A stretch of 64,000 nt of DNA, from positions 1 through 64,000 of the forward strand of contig JAFSCU010000049.1 of the NCBI GenBank assembly GCA_017436575.1, written 5' to 3'. The notes below the pieces were generated by a model. That model made no database searches. It was given only the letters and a program-made list of their open reading frames with translations, and was not told the DNA's origin. A program made the position numbers and the translations under genes. The stretch's first letter is position 1. Each line of letters starts with the position of its first letter. Source of the stretch: Oscillospiraceae bacterium. GTDB lineage: Bacteria; Bacillota; Clostridia; Oscillospirales; Ruminococcaceae. Shown here one piece after another: positions 44,117-52,298 of the stretch.

Positions 44117-44983
44117 TTATTCCTTTTCTCTTTTGAGGAAGAAGTTCAATGTCACATTTATAAGCATAATAAACAGGAATAGTACCAGCGCGATGGAGAA
44201 CAGTGCCTGCCTCTGCAAGCCGCTGGAATATGACATTTCGCTGGATACCGCAGTTGTAAGAAAGCGGACACTCTGAAACAGGGAGTCCGGCATATTCGGC
44301 ACATTGCCTGCAACCATCATAACTGCCATTGCTTCACCAATAGCACGGCCTACACCCAGCACAACTGCTGCAGCAATACCGCTTTTTGCGGCAGGGACGG
44401 AAACTCTGAAATAGGTTTCGACAGGCGTTGCACCCAACGCCAGGGAAGCATCTTCGTATTCTTTTGGAACAGCATCCAGCGCCGTTACGGACATTTTGAT
44501 AATGGATGGCAGAATCATAATTGCCAGAACAATAATTGCAGCCAGCAAGCTTGCACCATCAGGTACTTTGAAAACTTTTCTGATACCTGGTACCAGCACC
44601 AGCATACCCACCAGACCATATACAACGGATGGTATGCCTGCCAGCAGGCTGACTGCTGACTGCATTACAGATTTCACCTTTGGTGATGCCATTTTTGAAA
44701 GGAAAACAGCTGTCATAAACCCTATCGGCACACCGATTAATATTGCACCTGCTGTGCCATATATGCTTGTGAGAATAAATGGCAGTATACCGTATTTTGG
44801 CTGGGCTGCTGTGGACGCCCATTCTTTGCCAAACAGAAAATCAGCTATGCCGATTTCTTTGATTGCAGGAATACCGGAGATTACAAGATAAACTGTAATC
44901 AAAAGTACACAGCCCACTGTAATAAGGCCAAGCAACAGAAATATTCCGTGGATAATATTTTCAATCAGTTGATTTTTCTTCAT
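44117..44983 (-). CDS. pstC: Phosphate ABC transporter permease PstC
   Basis: A 288-aa permease with an N-terminal hydrophobic helix and the PstC pattern FLFGKEWAS plus GIPSVVYGLVGMLVLVPGIR. The EAA loop EDASLALGATPVETYFRVSVP couples to PstB. It lies 62 bases after pstS. Confidence 0.96.
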   Translation of the reverse strand: MKKNQLIENIIHGIFLLLGLITVGCVLLITVYLVISGIPAIKEIGIADFLFGKEWASTAAQPKYGILPFILTSIYGTAGAILIGVPIGFMTAVFLSKMASPKVKSVMQSAVSLLAGIPSVVYGLVGMLVLVPGIRKVFKVPDGASLLAAIIVLAIMILPSIIKMSVTALDAVPKEYEDASLALGATPVETYFRVSVPAAKSGIAAAVVLGVGRAIGEAMAVMMVAGNVPNMPDSLFQSVRFLTTAVSSEMSYSSGLQRQALFSIALVLFLFIMLINVTLNFFLKREKE

Positions 44984-45045
44984 TGTTCATCCTCATAGCA
45001 GAACAGCGGCGGTTATTTTACTAACCGTCGCATCTGCGAATTTAC

Positions 45046-45849
45046 TTAGTTTGCAGGAACTACGCCAGCTGCAGAGATAATATCGTTTGCAGCAGCTGAT
45101 GTGATGTAATCAAAGAAGTTCTGTGCAGATTCGCCCAGTGGTGTATCTGATTTTGTCACCAGAACAAATGGTCTCTGTACTACATAACTGCCGTCTTTGA
45201 TGTTTGCTCCTGTTGCAGCCACACCGTCAACTGTTACAGCTTTTACTGTATCTTTTACAGATGCAACTGATGCATATCCGATTGCACCTGGGTTCTGTGC
45301 AACTGTTGTGATAACGTCACCTGTTGATGTCAGTTCCTGGCGGTATTTGCAGGCATCTTCTGTATCTGTGATAGATTCAAAACCGTCTCTTGTACCGGAA
45401 CCAGCTTCACGTCCGATAAGCACGATTTCTGCATCATTGCCGCCAACTTCAGACCAGTTTGTGATTTCGCCTTTGTAAATTTTTGCGATTGTTTCAACAC
45501 TCAGGTCAGAAACCGGGTTTTCAGGGTTTACTATAATTGCGATACCGTCGTATGCAAGGATTGTACCTGTAAGACCTGCATCTTTTTCTTCTGCTTTCAG
45601 ATCACGGGAAGAAAGACCAATGTCACAGCGGCCTTCCTGAACAGCTTTAATGCCTGAACCGGAACCTGTTGGGTTATATGTAAAACTAATACCGGTATCG
45701 TTCTGGAATGCCTCACCTAGAGCACCTATTACCTTTTCCATAGATGTGGAACCGTCTGTAGAAACAGCACCGGCAGTTTCATTGCTACAACCTGTAAAAA
45801 CAAACATAGCCATTAATGCAGCTAAAACAATAGTAATTAATTTTTTCAT
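45046..45849 (-). CDS. pstS: Phosphate-binding lipoprotein PstS
   Basis: A 267-aa substrate-binding lipoprotein: signal peptide with lipobox MFVFTGC (Cys lipidated), then the phosphate-binding core STDGSTSMEKVI and FTYNPTGSGSGIKAV, with SSRDL and GREAGSGTRDGF completing the site. First gene of the pstSCAB-phoUBR transcript, with Pho-box-like repeats upstream at 45913-45954. GGGG precedes ATG 45849; the longer frame to 45924 is not used. Confidence 0.96.
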   Translation of the reverse strand: MKKLITIVLAALMAMFVFTGCSNETAGAVSTDGSTSMEKVIGALGEAFQNDTGISFTYNPTGSGSGIKAVQEGRCDIGLSSRDLKAEEKDAGLTGTILAYDGIAIIVNPENPVSDLSVETIAKIYKGEITNWSEVGGNDAEIVLIGREAGSGTRDGFESITDTEDACKYRQELTSTGDVITTVAQNPGAIGYASVASVKDTVKAVTVDGVAATGANIKDGSYVVQRPFVLVTKSDTPLGESAQNFFDYITSAAANDIISAAGVVPAN

Positions 45850-45898
45850 AATAATGTCCCCTTTCAAGACTTGTGTGGATTTATTTGCTACAGTTATC

Positions 45899-45954
45899 AT
45901 TTTAAAGACGCAATGTGAAATCAAAAATACAAGTTATGTGAAATCTATGTCAAA
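45899..45954 (-). promoter_or_regulatory. pstS promoter region with Pho-box-like repeats
   Basis: On the minus strand TTTGACAT, TTTCACAT and a further TTTCACAT (complements of 45947-45954, 45936-45943, 45913-45920). The first two are 11 bp apart and the third two turns on. A TAAAAT -10 (complement of 45899-45904) follows. The repeats occupy the -35 region, as in activated Pho promoters. Confidence 0.7.
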
Positions 45955-46160
45955 CATTTAACTTTTGTATTTATACAGACTTAAAATTTAATTCGTTAAG
46001 ATAAAAAATAGGCAACTGTCTGCTCAAAACAAAATAAATTTGTGAAATTTTTTATAAAACTTAACATTTCACCTCCTTTTTTCGGCTACAGGCGAAGAAG
46101 TATAACAAAATACATTAAGTTTTGTGTACCATCTTTAGTCCGAAGAAAGGAGGTATTACT

Positions 46161-47135
46161 ATGCTGAAAGAAAAATCTGTGGATATAATCCGCGCAAGCG
46201 AAATTGAACCAAAAGAAGTCAGATGGCTGTGGTATCCATATATTCCATATGGCAAGGTTACACTTATCCAGGGTGACCCTGGTGATGGCAAAAGCACCTT
46301 TGTCCTTAACCTTGCGGCATTGCTTACAACAGACAGACCACTGCCATTTACAGAAGAAGCCCGTGAACCTGTTACTGTCATTTATCAGAACACAGAAGAT
46401 GATGCTGATGATACTGTACTGCCAAGATTTATAAAGGCCGGCGGTGATGTGAACAGGCTGGTGTTTATAAATGAAGCAGAGTATCCACTCACATTTTCTG
46501 ATGAAAGGCTGTATAAAGCAGTTGCCCAGGAAAATGCAAAACTGCTGATTCTTGACCCGTTGTCATCATACATAGGCAGTAATGTGTCATTGAATATGTC
46601 CAACGAAGTGCGACCGCAGTTCAATTCACTTATCAGAATTGCAAGGGAACTGGACTGTGCGGTTATTGTTGTGGCCCATATGAACAAGGCGCAAGGCTTA
46701 AAAGCATTGTACCGAACAACCGGTTCAATAGACATTGTAGCCGCGGCCAGAAGTTCATTGCTGATAGCCAGAACATCATCAGATATATCCGACAACGAAA
46801 GGATAATGGCTGTACAGAAAAGCAATCTGGCACCAATGGGTAAGTCTGTTCTGTTTTCAGTTGGTGATGGTATGGTTGAATGGCTTGACCAGGTGGACCG
46901 TTCTGCCGACGAAATACTTGGCAACTGTGTTGTCAACGGAAGACCCGATGACCGACTGAAAGAAGCAAAAGACTTTATACAGTCGATGCTTGAAAACGGA
47001 CCGCTGACTGCAGTTGAATGTGAAAACCGACTTAAAGCCGCAGGCATAAGGAAAACCACAGCCAAGAAAGCAAAGAAAGAGCTGGGTGTGATTTCTGAAA
47101 AAGAAGGAGCCGTATGGTTCTGGAAACTTGCGTAG
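46161..47135 (+). CDS. RepA-like AAA (RecA-fold) ATPase of the element
   Basis: A 324-aa RecA-fold ATPase of the AAA_25/RepA type. Walker A QGDPGDGKSTF and Walker B KLLILDPLSSYI; a basic C-terminal helical region (LKAAGIRKTTAKKAKKELGV) resembles a winged HTH. Such proteins accompany integrases in Bacillota mobile elements and may assist replication or excision. A strong AGGAGG precedes ATG 46161; the in-frame upstream reading to 46122 is not used. Confidence 0.85.
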   Translation: MLKEKSVDIIRASEIEPKEVRWLWYPYIPYGKVTLIQGDPGDGKSTFVLNLAALLTTDRPLPFTEEAREPVTVIYQNTEDDADDTVLPRFIKAGGDVNRLVFINEAEYPLTFSDERLYKAVAQENAKLLILDPLSSYIGSNVSLNMSNEVRPQFNSLIRIARELDCAVIVVAHMNKAQGLKALYRTTGSIDIVAAARSSLLIARTSSDISDNERIMAVQKSNLAPMGKSVLFSVGDGMVEWLDQVDRSADEILGNCVVNGRPDDRLKEAKDFIQSMLENGPLTAVECENRLKAAGIRKTTAKKAKKELGVISEKEGAVWFWKLA

Positions 47136-47348
47136 AAGACAACAAGTCAATAAGTATTGGCACTGTGGAAGGAGTCGGTATTTATCCAAAACACAGGCAC
47201 TGATGTTTATTGGCTTATTGAACTGTTAATAAAGTGACACAGGTAAAAATAGCAACTTATTATATAAGCAAGCAACGAATGGTGTACCCATTCAGCTTTC
47301 AGGGAGAACCCTGATACCCCGAAAATGTAACTGACAAGGAGAATTGAT

Positions 47349-47564
47349 ATGAAAAATACAAACGAAAACTATGCCGGAGTGCCGGTGTGGGAGAAAACAA
47401 CTCTGACCATAAGAGAAGCTGCAGAATACAGCAATATCGGTATAAACAAACTTTCTGAAATGTTGAGAAGCCCTAATTGTACTTTTGTTCTCTATGTAGG
47501 AAACAAGAAGCTTGTAAAGCGCAAAGCTTTTGAAGAATATCTGAAAAATAAACTGTCTATTTGA
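47349..47564 (+). CDS. Tn916 Xis-like excisionase / HTH protein
   Basis: A 71-aa MerR-like winged-helix protein. VPVWEKTTLTIREAAEYSNI and IGINKLSEML ... KKLVKRKAFEEYL match the Tn916 Xis pattern ([20 protein letters not shown]). Xis directs the integrase toward excision. AAGGAG precedes ATG 47349 and the integrase gene follows. Confidence 0.9.
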   Translation: MKNTNENYAGVPVWEKTTLTIREAAEYSNIGINKLSEMLRSPNCTFVLYVGNKKLVKRKAFEEYLKNKLSI

Positions 47565-47649
47565 TATATGCAACTATTGAGAAAAAACGGGCTATGTGTT
47601 ACAATAAAGTGATGCATAGGCTCTTTTTCTGCAAAAGAAAGGAGCTCTA

Positions 47650-48825
47650 ATGGGTAAAAATTTAAAAGGTAAAGAACTTGGTAAAGGCATCTGCCAACGA
47701 AAAGATGGCAGTTATTCAGCAAGATTTGTGGATAAATACGGCAAACGCCGTGAAAAAATGTTTTCATCTCACAAAGAAGCCAAAAACTGGATAGAAGATG
47801 CCAGATATACCGACAAACATGGGATTGCCCCTGCCGTATCAGATATGACGGTTGATAAATGGTTTGAATTCTGGACTACCCACATTATATGTGACCTGTC
47901 GCCAAATACATTGCGTAATTACCGCGACAGATACATCCACAATATCAAGCCTTTTATCGGCAATATGTTGCTGACAGATGTGAAACCTCTGCATTGCAAA
48001 ATGATTCTGAATCAGATGGATACAGACGGATATGCCGGCGGCACAATACGAGCTACCTATATAACAATGGGGACTATGTTCAAGTCAGCAATAATGAACG
48101 ACTTCATCTCAAAGCATCCTATGGACACAGTGCGATATACCAAACCGGTCCGTGCACCCAGTGATATAAAATATCTTACTGTGGAAGAGCAGGAAAAGTT
48201 TATGGAAGTGGCAAAACGCTCCCATAACTATTATCAGTATGCGCTTTTACTGGAAACAGGACTGCGCACAGGCGAACTGATAGGCCTGACCTGGGACTGT
48301 ATAGACTTTGAAAAAAGGACATTGACTGTGAATAAAGCTTTGGAATACAGACACGGCAACGGCTACTGGCGTGCCGGTCCGCCAAAGACACTTCACAGCT
48401 ACAGAACAATCCCTCTTACCAACCGAGCATATGAAATACTAAAAACAGTTTATAGCCAGAAGGACAGCCGAAAAGAATCTGCCACATTGCCCCAGTCACT
48501 GGAATTTATGGACAGACACACCGGCCGAAAAGCAACTCTGGTTATGAAAGACCTGGTTTTCATCAACTGGCGTACCGGAGAACCTGCCAAAAACTCATCC
48601 TACGATACGCATCTTTACAAGCTGTGTGATGAAGCTGGTATTAAACATTTCACTATGCACACATTGCGTCATACATACGCTACAAGAGCCATAGAACGTG
48701 GTGTTCAGCCTAAAGTTCTGCAGAAATTGCTGGGTCACGCAAGCATTCAGACTACAATGGACAAATATGTTCACGTTACTGATGAAAGTATGCAGAAGGC
48801 GATACAGCAGTTTGAAACAGCGTAA
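47650..48825 (+). CDS. int: Tn916-type tyrosine integrase
   Basis: A 391-aa site-specific tyrosine recombinase. An N-terminal arm-binding domain (KDGSYSARFVDKYGKRREKM), an SAM-like core-binding domain, and a catalytic domain with Arg in LETGLRTGELIGL, the HTLRHTYATRA box, LGHASIQTTMDKY with the nucleophilic Tyr near the C-terminus. It ends 60 bases before the attR core, the usual place for an element's integrase. AAAGGAG precedes ATG 47650. Confidence 0.95.
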   Translation: MGKNLKGKELGKGICQRKDGSYSARFVDKYGKRREKMFSSHKEAKNWIEDARYTDKHGIAPAVSDMTVDKWFEFWTTHIICDLSPNTLRNYRDRYIHNIKPFIGNMLLTDVKPLHCKMILNQMDTDGYAGGTIRATYITMGTMFKSAIMNDFISKHPMDTVRYTKPVRAPSDIKYLTVEEQEKFMEVAKRSHNYYQYALLLETGLRTGELIGLTWDCIDFEKRTLTVNKALEYRHGNGYWRAGPPKTLHSYRTIPLTNRAYEILKTVYSQKDSRKESATLPQSLEFMDRHTGRKATLVMKDLVFINWRTGEPAKNSSYDTHLYKLCDEAGIKHFTMHTLRHTYATRAIERGVQPKVLQKLLGHASIQTTMDKYVHVTDESMQKAIQQFETA

Positions 48826-48832
48826 TTGGTGT

Positions 48833-48852
48833 AAAATGGTGATAAAATGGTG
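48833..48852 (+). other. Right-end integrase arm-type sites
   Basis: AAAATGGTG at 48833-48841 and 48844-48852, 11 bp apart, just after the integrase stop and 33 bases before the attR core. They match the left-end pair in sequence, spacing and orientation. Confidence 0.75.
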
Positions 48853-48885
48853 ACGTAAAAATTATATTATGTTAAAAATCCCTGC

Positions 48886-48935
48886 AAAATAAAGAAAAAT
48901 TAAAAGGAGAATATAGATTATGAAACTTGGTATCG
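48886..48935 (+). repeat. attR core (50-bp direct repeat, right copy)
   Basis: Contains the ychF ribosome-binding site and first five codons and differs from attL at one base. The element thus restores the ychF coding start on integration while replacing its upstream DNA. Confidence 0.88.
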
Positions 48936-50017
48936 TAGGTTTGCCAAACGTAGGCAAAAGTACACTGTTCAATGCTATTACAAACGCCGGTGCGGCAAGT
49001 GCAAACTTTCCTTTCTGCACTATTGAACCAAATGTTGGCGTGGTAGCTGTGCCGGACGAAAGACTGGACAAACTGGCTGAAATGTACAACCCTAAAAAAT
49101 ATACACCTGCCACAATTGAATTTGTTGATATTGCAGGTCTTGTAAAAGGCGCAAGCCACGGTGAAGGTCTGGGCAACAAATTCCTGAGCCACATCCGTGA
49201 AGTTGATGCCATTATCCACATGGTACGTTGCTTTGACAGCGATGATATTATTCACGTTGAAGGCAGTGTTGACCCACTGAGAGATATTGAAACAATCGAC
49301 CTGGAACTGGTACTGTCTGACCTGGAAATTGTACAGAGAAGAATTGACAGAACTAAAAAAGCCCTGAAAGGCGACAAGAGCCTGGGCGACCTGGTAGTTA
49401 TGCTGGAAAGACTGGAAGAATATCTGGGAGAAGGCAAAAACGCCCGTGGTTTTGAACTGCTGAACGAAAAAGAGGAAGAATGGTTCAAAGAAATGCCACT
49501 GTTGTCTGCAAAACCTGTTATCTACGCCTGTAACCTGTCTGAAGATGACCTGCTGATGGGCATCAGCGAAAACCAGTATTATCCGGTGGTAAAACAGAAA
49601 GCAGCAGAAGACAAAAGCGGCTGTCTGCCAATCTGTGCAAAAATTGAAGAAGACGTAAACGGTCTGTCCAGAGAAGAAAAAAGAGAATTCCTGGCTGAAC
49701 TGGGTCTGGAAATTTCCGGCCTGGATACACTTATCCAGGAAAGCTATGCCCTGCTGGGTCTTATCAGCTTCCTGACAGCCGGTCCTGAAGAAGTAAGAGC
49801 ATGGACAATTACAAAAGGCACAAAAGCCCCACAGGCTGCCGGTAAAATCCACTCTGACTTTGAAAGAGGTTTTATCCGTGCTGAAATCATCGCTTATGAC
49901 GACCTGATGGCCTGTGGCACAATGGTAGCCGCAAAAGAAAAAGGTCTGGTTCGCAGCGAAGGTAAAGAATATGTGATGAAAGACGGCGACGTAACACTGT
50001 TCCGTTTCAATGTTTAA
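48920..50017 (+). CDS. ychF: Redox-regulated ATPase/GTPase YchF (Obg family)
   Basis: A 365-aa TRAFAC-class P-loop protein that associates with ribosomes. G1 [10 protein letters not shown]3 [10 protein letters not shown], a coiled-coil insertion near 130-190, the NxxE motif (CNLSEDDL) in place of NKxD, and a C-terminal TGS domain ([20 protein letters not shown]). AAGGAG and ATG 48920 lie inside attR, so its original promoter is now 11.7 kb away. Confidence 0.96.
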   Translation: MKLGIVGLPNVGKSTLFNAITNAGAASANFPFCTIEPNVGVVAVPDERLDKLAEMYNPKKYTPATIEFVDIAGLVKGASHGEGLGNKFLSHIREVDAIIHMVRCFDSDDIIHVEGSVDPLRDIETIDLELVLSDLEIVQRRIDRTKKALKGDKSLGDLVVMLERLEEYLGEGKNARGFELLNEKEEEWFKEMPLLSAKPVIYACNLSEDDLLMGISENQYYPVVKQKAAEDKSGCLPICAKIEEDVNGLSREEKREFLAELGLEISGLDTLIQESYALLGLISFLTAGPEEVRAWTITKGTKAPQAAGKIHSDFERGFIRAEIIAYDDLMACGTMVAAKEKGLVRSEGKEYVMKDGDVTLFRFNV

Positions 50018-50121
50018 TTTAACAGAATTCACACAATAACCCTGTATTATAATAATATAGAATAATTTTCCCTGTCCCCCAAAGGAACTGCAACAGGTTT
50101 AAGTTATAAAGGAGGGTTTTT

Positions 50122-50610
50122 ATGAATATAGGATTTGTAGTTTTGCTGCCGATAATTTTCTGGATTTTTATCCTGATGCTGATTATTGCAGTATCAAAAC
50201 CAAAGCGCCGCCCTATGCAAAGCCGTGGCGGTGACAGCCCTACACAGCGTTATCTGTCCGGCACTCAAAACCGTGGCGGATATTCCAGACCAAAACAGAC
50301 TATAAAGACAACATCTGCCCGTCCACAGATGCGGAAGGGTCTGTTTGATATGAAACTGGGTAAAGACACAGAGAAAAAGCAGAGAAGTGGCGATTTTGGT
50401 ATGTTCCGCAACACAGACTTTGACGATTATTCTGCAAAAGGCAGAAAAAAAGATTTTGTCAGCGGCTATGATAAAAAACTGAGCAAAGGTGGCATACGGG
50501 CACAGCGTGCTGCCAATATGCAGTACAGCCACACCTACAATGGCCACGAACCGTGGGATAAATGTCTGCCAAAGGAAAAAGACCCTTGGGACAAAGATTT
50601 TTATGCATAA
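50122..50610 (+). CDS. Small membrane protein with basic disordered tail, function unknown
   Basis: A 162-aa protein: one N-terminal helix (about 5-25), then a very basic, low-complexity cytoplasmic tail rich in Arg, Gly and Lys, ending with NGHEPWDKCLPKEKDPWDKD, where WDK occurs twice. GGAGGG precedes ATG 50122. I recognise no domain. A GC-rich hairpin (50621-50638) follows without a T run. Confidence 0.75.
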   Translation: MNIGFVVLLPIIFWIFILMLIIAVSKPKRRPMQSRGGDSPTQRYLSGTQNRGGYSRPKQTIKTTSARPQMRKGLFDMKLGKDTEKKQRSGDFGMFRNTDFDDYSAKGRKKDFVSGYDKKLSKGGIRAQRAANMQYSHTYNGHEPWDKCLPKEKDPWDKDFYA

Positions 50611-50670
50611 ACAGACAGAGGCGGGGTTTTCCCGCCCCTATCATTATTTAACAATTATATGAGGTAAATT

Positions 50671-51357
50671 ATGAAAACAATAGGCGTTATCGGCGCAATG
50701 CCGGAAGAAGTTACACTGCTGAAAAGTCGTATGACAGATGTAGAAAGCGAAAAAGTGGCAGGTCTGGAAATATTCAAAGGTCAGCTGCATGGCAAAAACG
50801 TGGTGCTGACACAGAGCGGTATGGGCAAAGTGGCCGCCGGTGCCGCAACACAGCTGCTGATTACAAAATACGGCATTGATGCAATTATGTTCAGCGGTAT
50901 CGCAGGCAATATGACCAGCAAAATCGGCGTTGGTGATGTGGTGGTTTCAAAGGAAGTTACATATCACGATGCTGAAATATCCATGATTAACCAGCACTAT
51001 CCAAATATGGACAGCTATTTTGCAGATGAAAATATGATTAATGCTGCCAGCCGTGCCTGCCAGGAAACAAACACAAATTTCATCGTAGGCAAAATTGCCA
51101 CCGGCGATAAATTTATAGGCGAAACAGCCCAGAAAGAAGCCATTGCTGCATTCTGCAACCCTGACTGTGTGGAAATGGAAGGCGCCGCAATCGCCCACAT
51201 CGCCTGCAAAAACGATGTTCCATTTGTGATTATCCGTGCAATGAGCGACAACGCTGACGAAACAGCCAGAGAAGAACTGGTGGAAAAACACTTTGATATT
51301 TCAGAATACTGCGACAAAGCTGCAGACATCTGTGAACTGTGCATCAAATACTGTTAA
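50671..51357 (+). CDS. mtnN: 5'-methylthioadenosine/S-adenosylhomocysteine nucleosidase
   Basis: Cleaves adenine from MTA and SAH. The 228-aa phosphorylase-fold enzyme has the N-terminal IGVIGAMPEEVTLL, the substrate-binding CVEMEGAAIAHIA segment and the catalytic Asp in RAMSDNADE. GAGG precedes ATG 50671; a BspA-repeat gene follows 15 bases after the stop. Confidence 0.96.
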   Translation: MKTIGVIGAMPEEVTLLKSRMTDVESEKVAGLEIFKGQLHGKNVVLTQSGMGKVAAGAATQLLITKYGIDAIMFSGIAGNMTSKIGVGDVVVSKEVTYHDAEISMINQHYPNMDSYFADENMINAASRACQETNTNFIVGKIATGDKFIGETAQKEAIAAFCNPDCVEMEGAAIAHIACKNDVPFVIIRAMSDNADETAREELVEKHFDISEYCDKAADICELCIKYC

Positions 51358-51372
51358 GAAAGCGGTGATTTT

Positions 51373-51792
51373 ATGACAGACATCAATCTGCATTATCACG
51401 TTGATACCCAGGGCAGAAAATGGCTGGTAAGCGCAATGGGCAGTGGCACAAAACTGGAAATACCACAGGATGTATACGGTATTGCCGGCGGTGCCTTTAT
51501 TATGGCAAACCGACTGACTGAAATATACATACCTGAAAATGTACAGGAAATAATGGGTGATGTTTTCGGCTGTTTTGACAGCCAGTTGACAATTTACTGC
51601 GCCGTCTGTGAAAAACCTTCAGGCTGGGCAGACAGTGAAACTGTCTTGAACAGTGATGAAAGCGGTATGGAAAGAATACACAACTATTGGCTGGGCAGTG
51701 CAAAGTTTACCTTCGATACAAATGGAATACTGTCCTACCTGCCTTTAAGCTACCGTAACGGCGCACCAAAAGTTATATGGGGACGTAAATAA
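51373..51792 (+). CDS. Small BspA-type leucine-rich repeat protein
   Basis: A 139-aa protein with one to two LRR_5-type repeats (LEIPQDVYGIAGGAFIMANR, then LTEIYIPENVQEIMGDVFG). No signal peptide or catalytic motif. Such repeats usually mediate protein contacts. Two bases from the next gene, likely one transcript with mtnN. Confidence 0.75.
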   Translation: MTDINLHYHVDTQGRKWLVSAMGSGTKLEIPQDVYGIAGGAFIMANRLTEIYIPENVQEIMGDVFGCFDSQLTIYCAVCEKPSGWADSETVLNSDESGMERIHNYWLGSAKFTFDTNGILSYLPLSYRNGAPKVIWGRK

Positions 51793-51793
51793 T

Positions 51794-52180
51794 ATGTTTA
51801 TGTGGATATTTATGACCGGGTGTAGCATGCTGATACCTGTGCTGTTGTATCGGTTTGGCAAATTTTTCGAAAATGATGACAGTATAGATATCAACTATGC
51901 TTTCGGTTACAGAACAGGCCGCAGTATGCAAAACCAGGACACCTGGCGTTTCGCCCAGAAATATTGGGGCATATTACGGAAGAAAACAGCTGTAGTATGT
52001 CTGGTAATGGTGATTCCAATGATGCTGGTGTATGGCAAAAGTGCTGACACAGTGGGCACTGCAGGTGGGATTATATGTATGATGCAATTAATTCCTATGG
52101 TTGCCACCATTCCCAAAACAGAAAAAGCCCTGAAAGAAACCTTTGATGACGAAGGCAACTTCAGAAATAAAAACAGATAA
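51794..52180 (+). CDS. SdpI-family membrane protein
   Basis: A 128-aa membrane protein with three to four helices and the SdpI signature FGYRTGRSMQNQDTWRFAQK. In B. subtilis SdpI gives immunity to the SdpC toxin, but no toxin gene is nearby; many relatives are simple membrane proteins. It starts two bases after the LRR gene and ends at a terminator. Confidence 0.82.
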   Translation: MFMWIFMTGCSMLIPVLLYRFGKFFENDDSIDINYAFGYRTGRSMQNQDTWRFAQKYWGILRKKTAVVCLVMVIPMMLVYGKSADTVGTAGGIICMMQLIPMVATIPKTEKALKETFDDEGNFRNKNR

Positions 52181-52183
52181 AAT

Positions 52184-52218
52184 AAAGACAAGGTATGTAT
52201 AATAACCTTGTCTTTTTT
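52184..52218 (+). terminator. Terminator after the SdpI-like gene
   Basis: AAAGACAAGGT/ACCTTGTCTTT with a 9-base loop, then TTT. Confidence 0.88.
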
Positions 52219-52298
52219 AATTGGATTATTGGTTTTTCGTGGCAGTGTTGAACTGATGATACAAAAGCAAAAACCGGTCATACTAATAAAAAACGCTT

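Larger units (their letters stand above)
37185..48935. mobile_element. Integrative element in the 5' end of ychF, carrying a phosphate regulon
   Basis: A 50-bp direct repeat (49/50 identical) at 37185-37234 and 48886-48935 spans the RBS and first codons of ychF; the full ychF follows only the right copy. Paired 11-bp-spaced AAAATGGTG sites lie inside both ends. The right end has an AAA ATPase, a Xis-like protein and a Tn916-type integrase. The rest is phosphate uptake and control (nptA, phoR, phoB, phoU, pstBACS). The repeat unit is 11,701 bp. No relaxase or conjugation gene is seen, so it is not self-transmissible as it stands. Confidence 0.85.

Noticed and set aside
46122..46160. Upstream start for the AAA ATPase
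   Set aside because: AGGAGG lies before ATG 46161 and inside the longer reading.
48872..50032. 386-aa minus-strand ORF opposite ychF
   Set aside because: A shadow of the highly biased ychF codon usage; Phe/Gln-rich and without motif.
51794..52180. SdpI-like gene as proof of a toxin/immunity pair
   Set aside because: No SdpC-like toxin or processing genes nearby; the family is often found alone.
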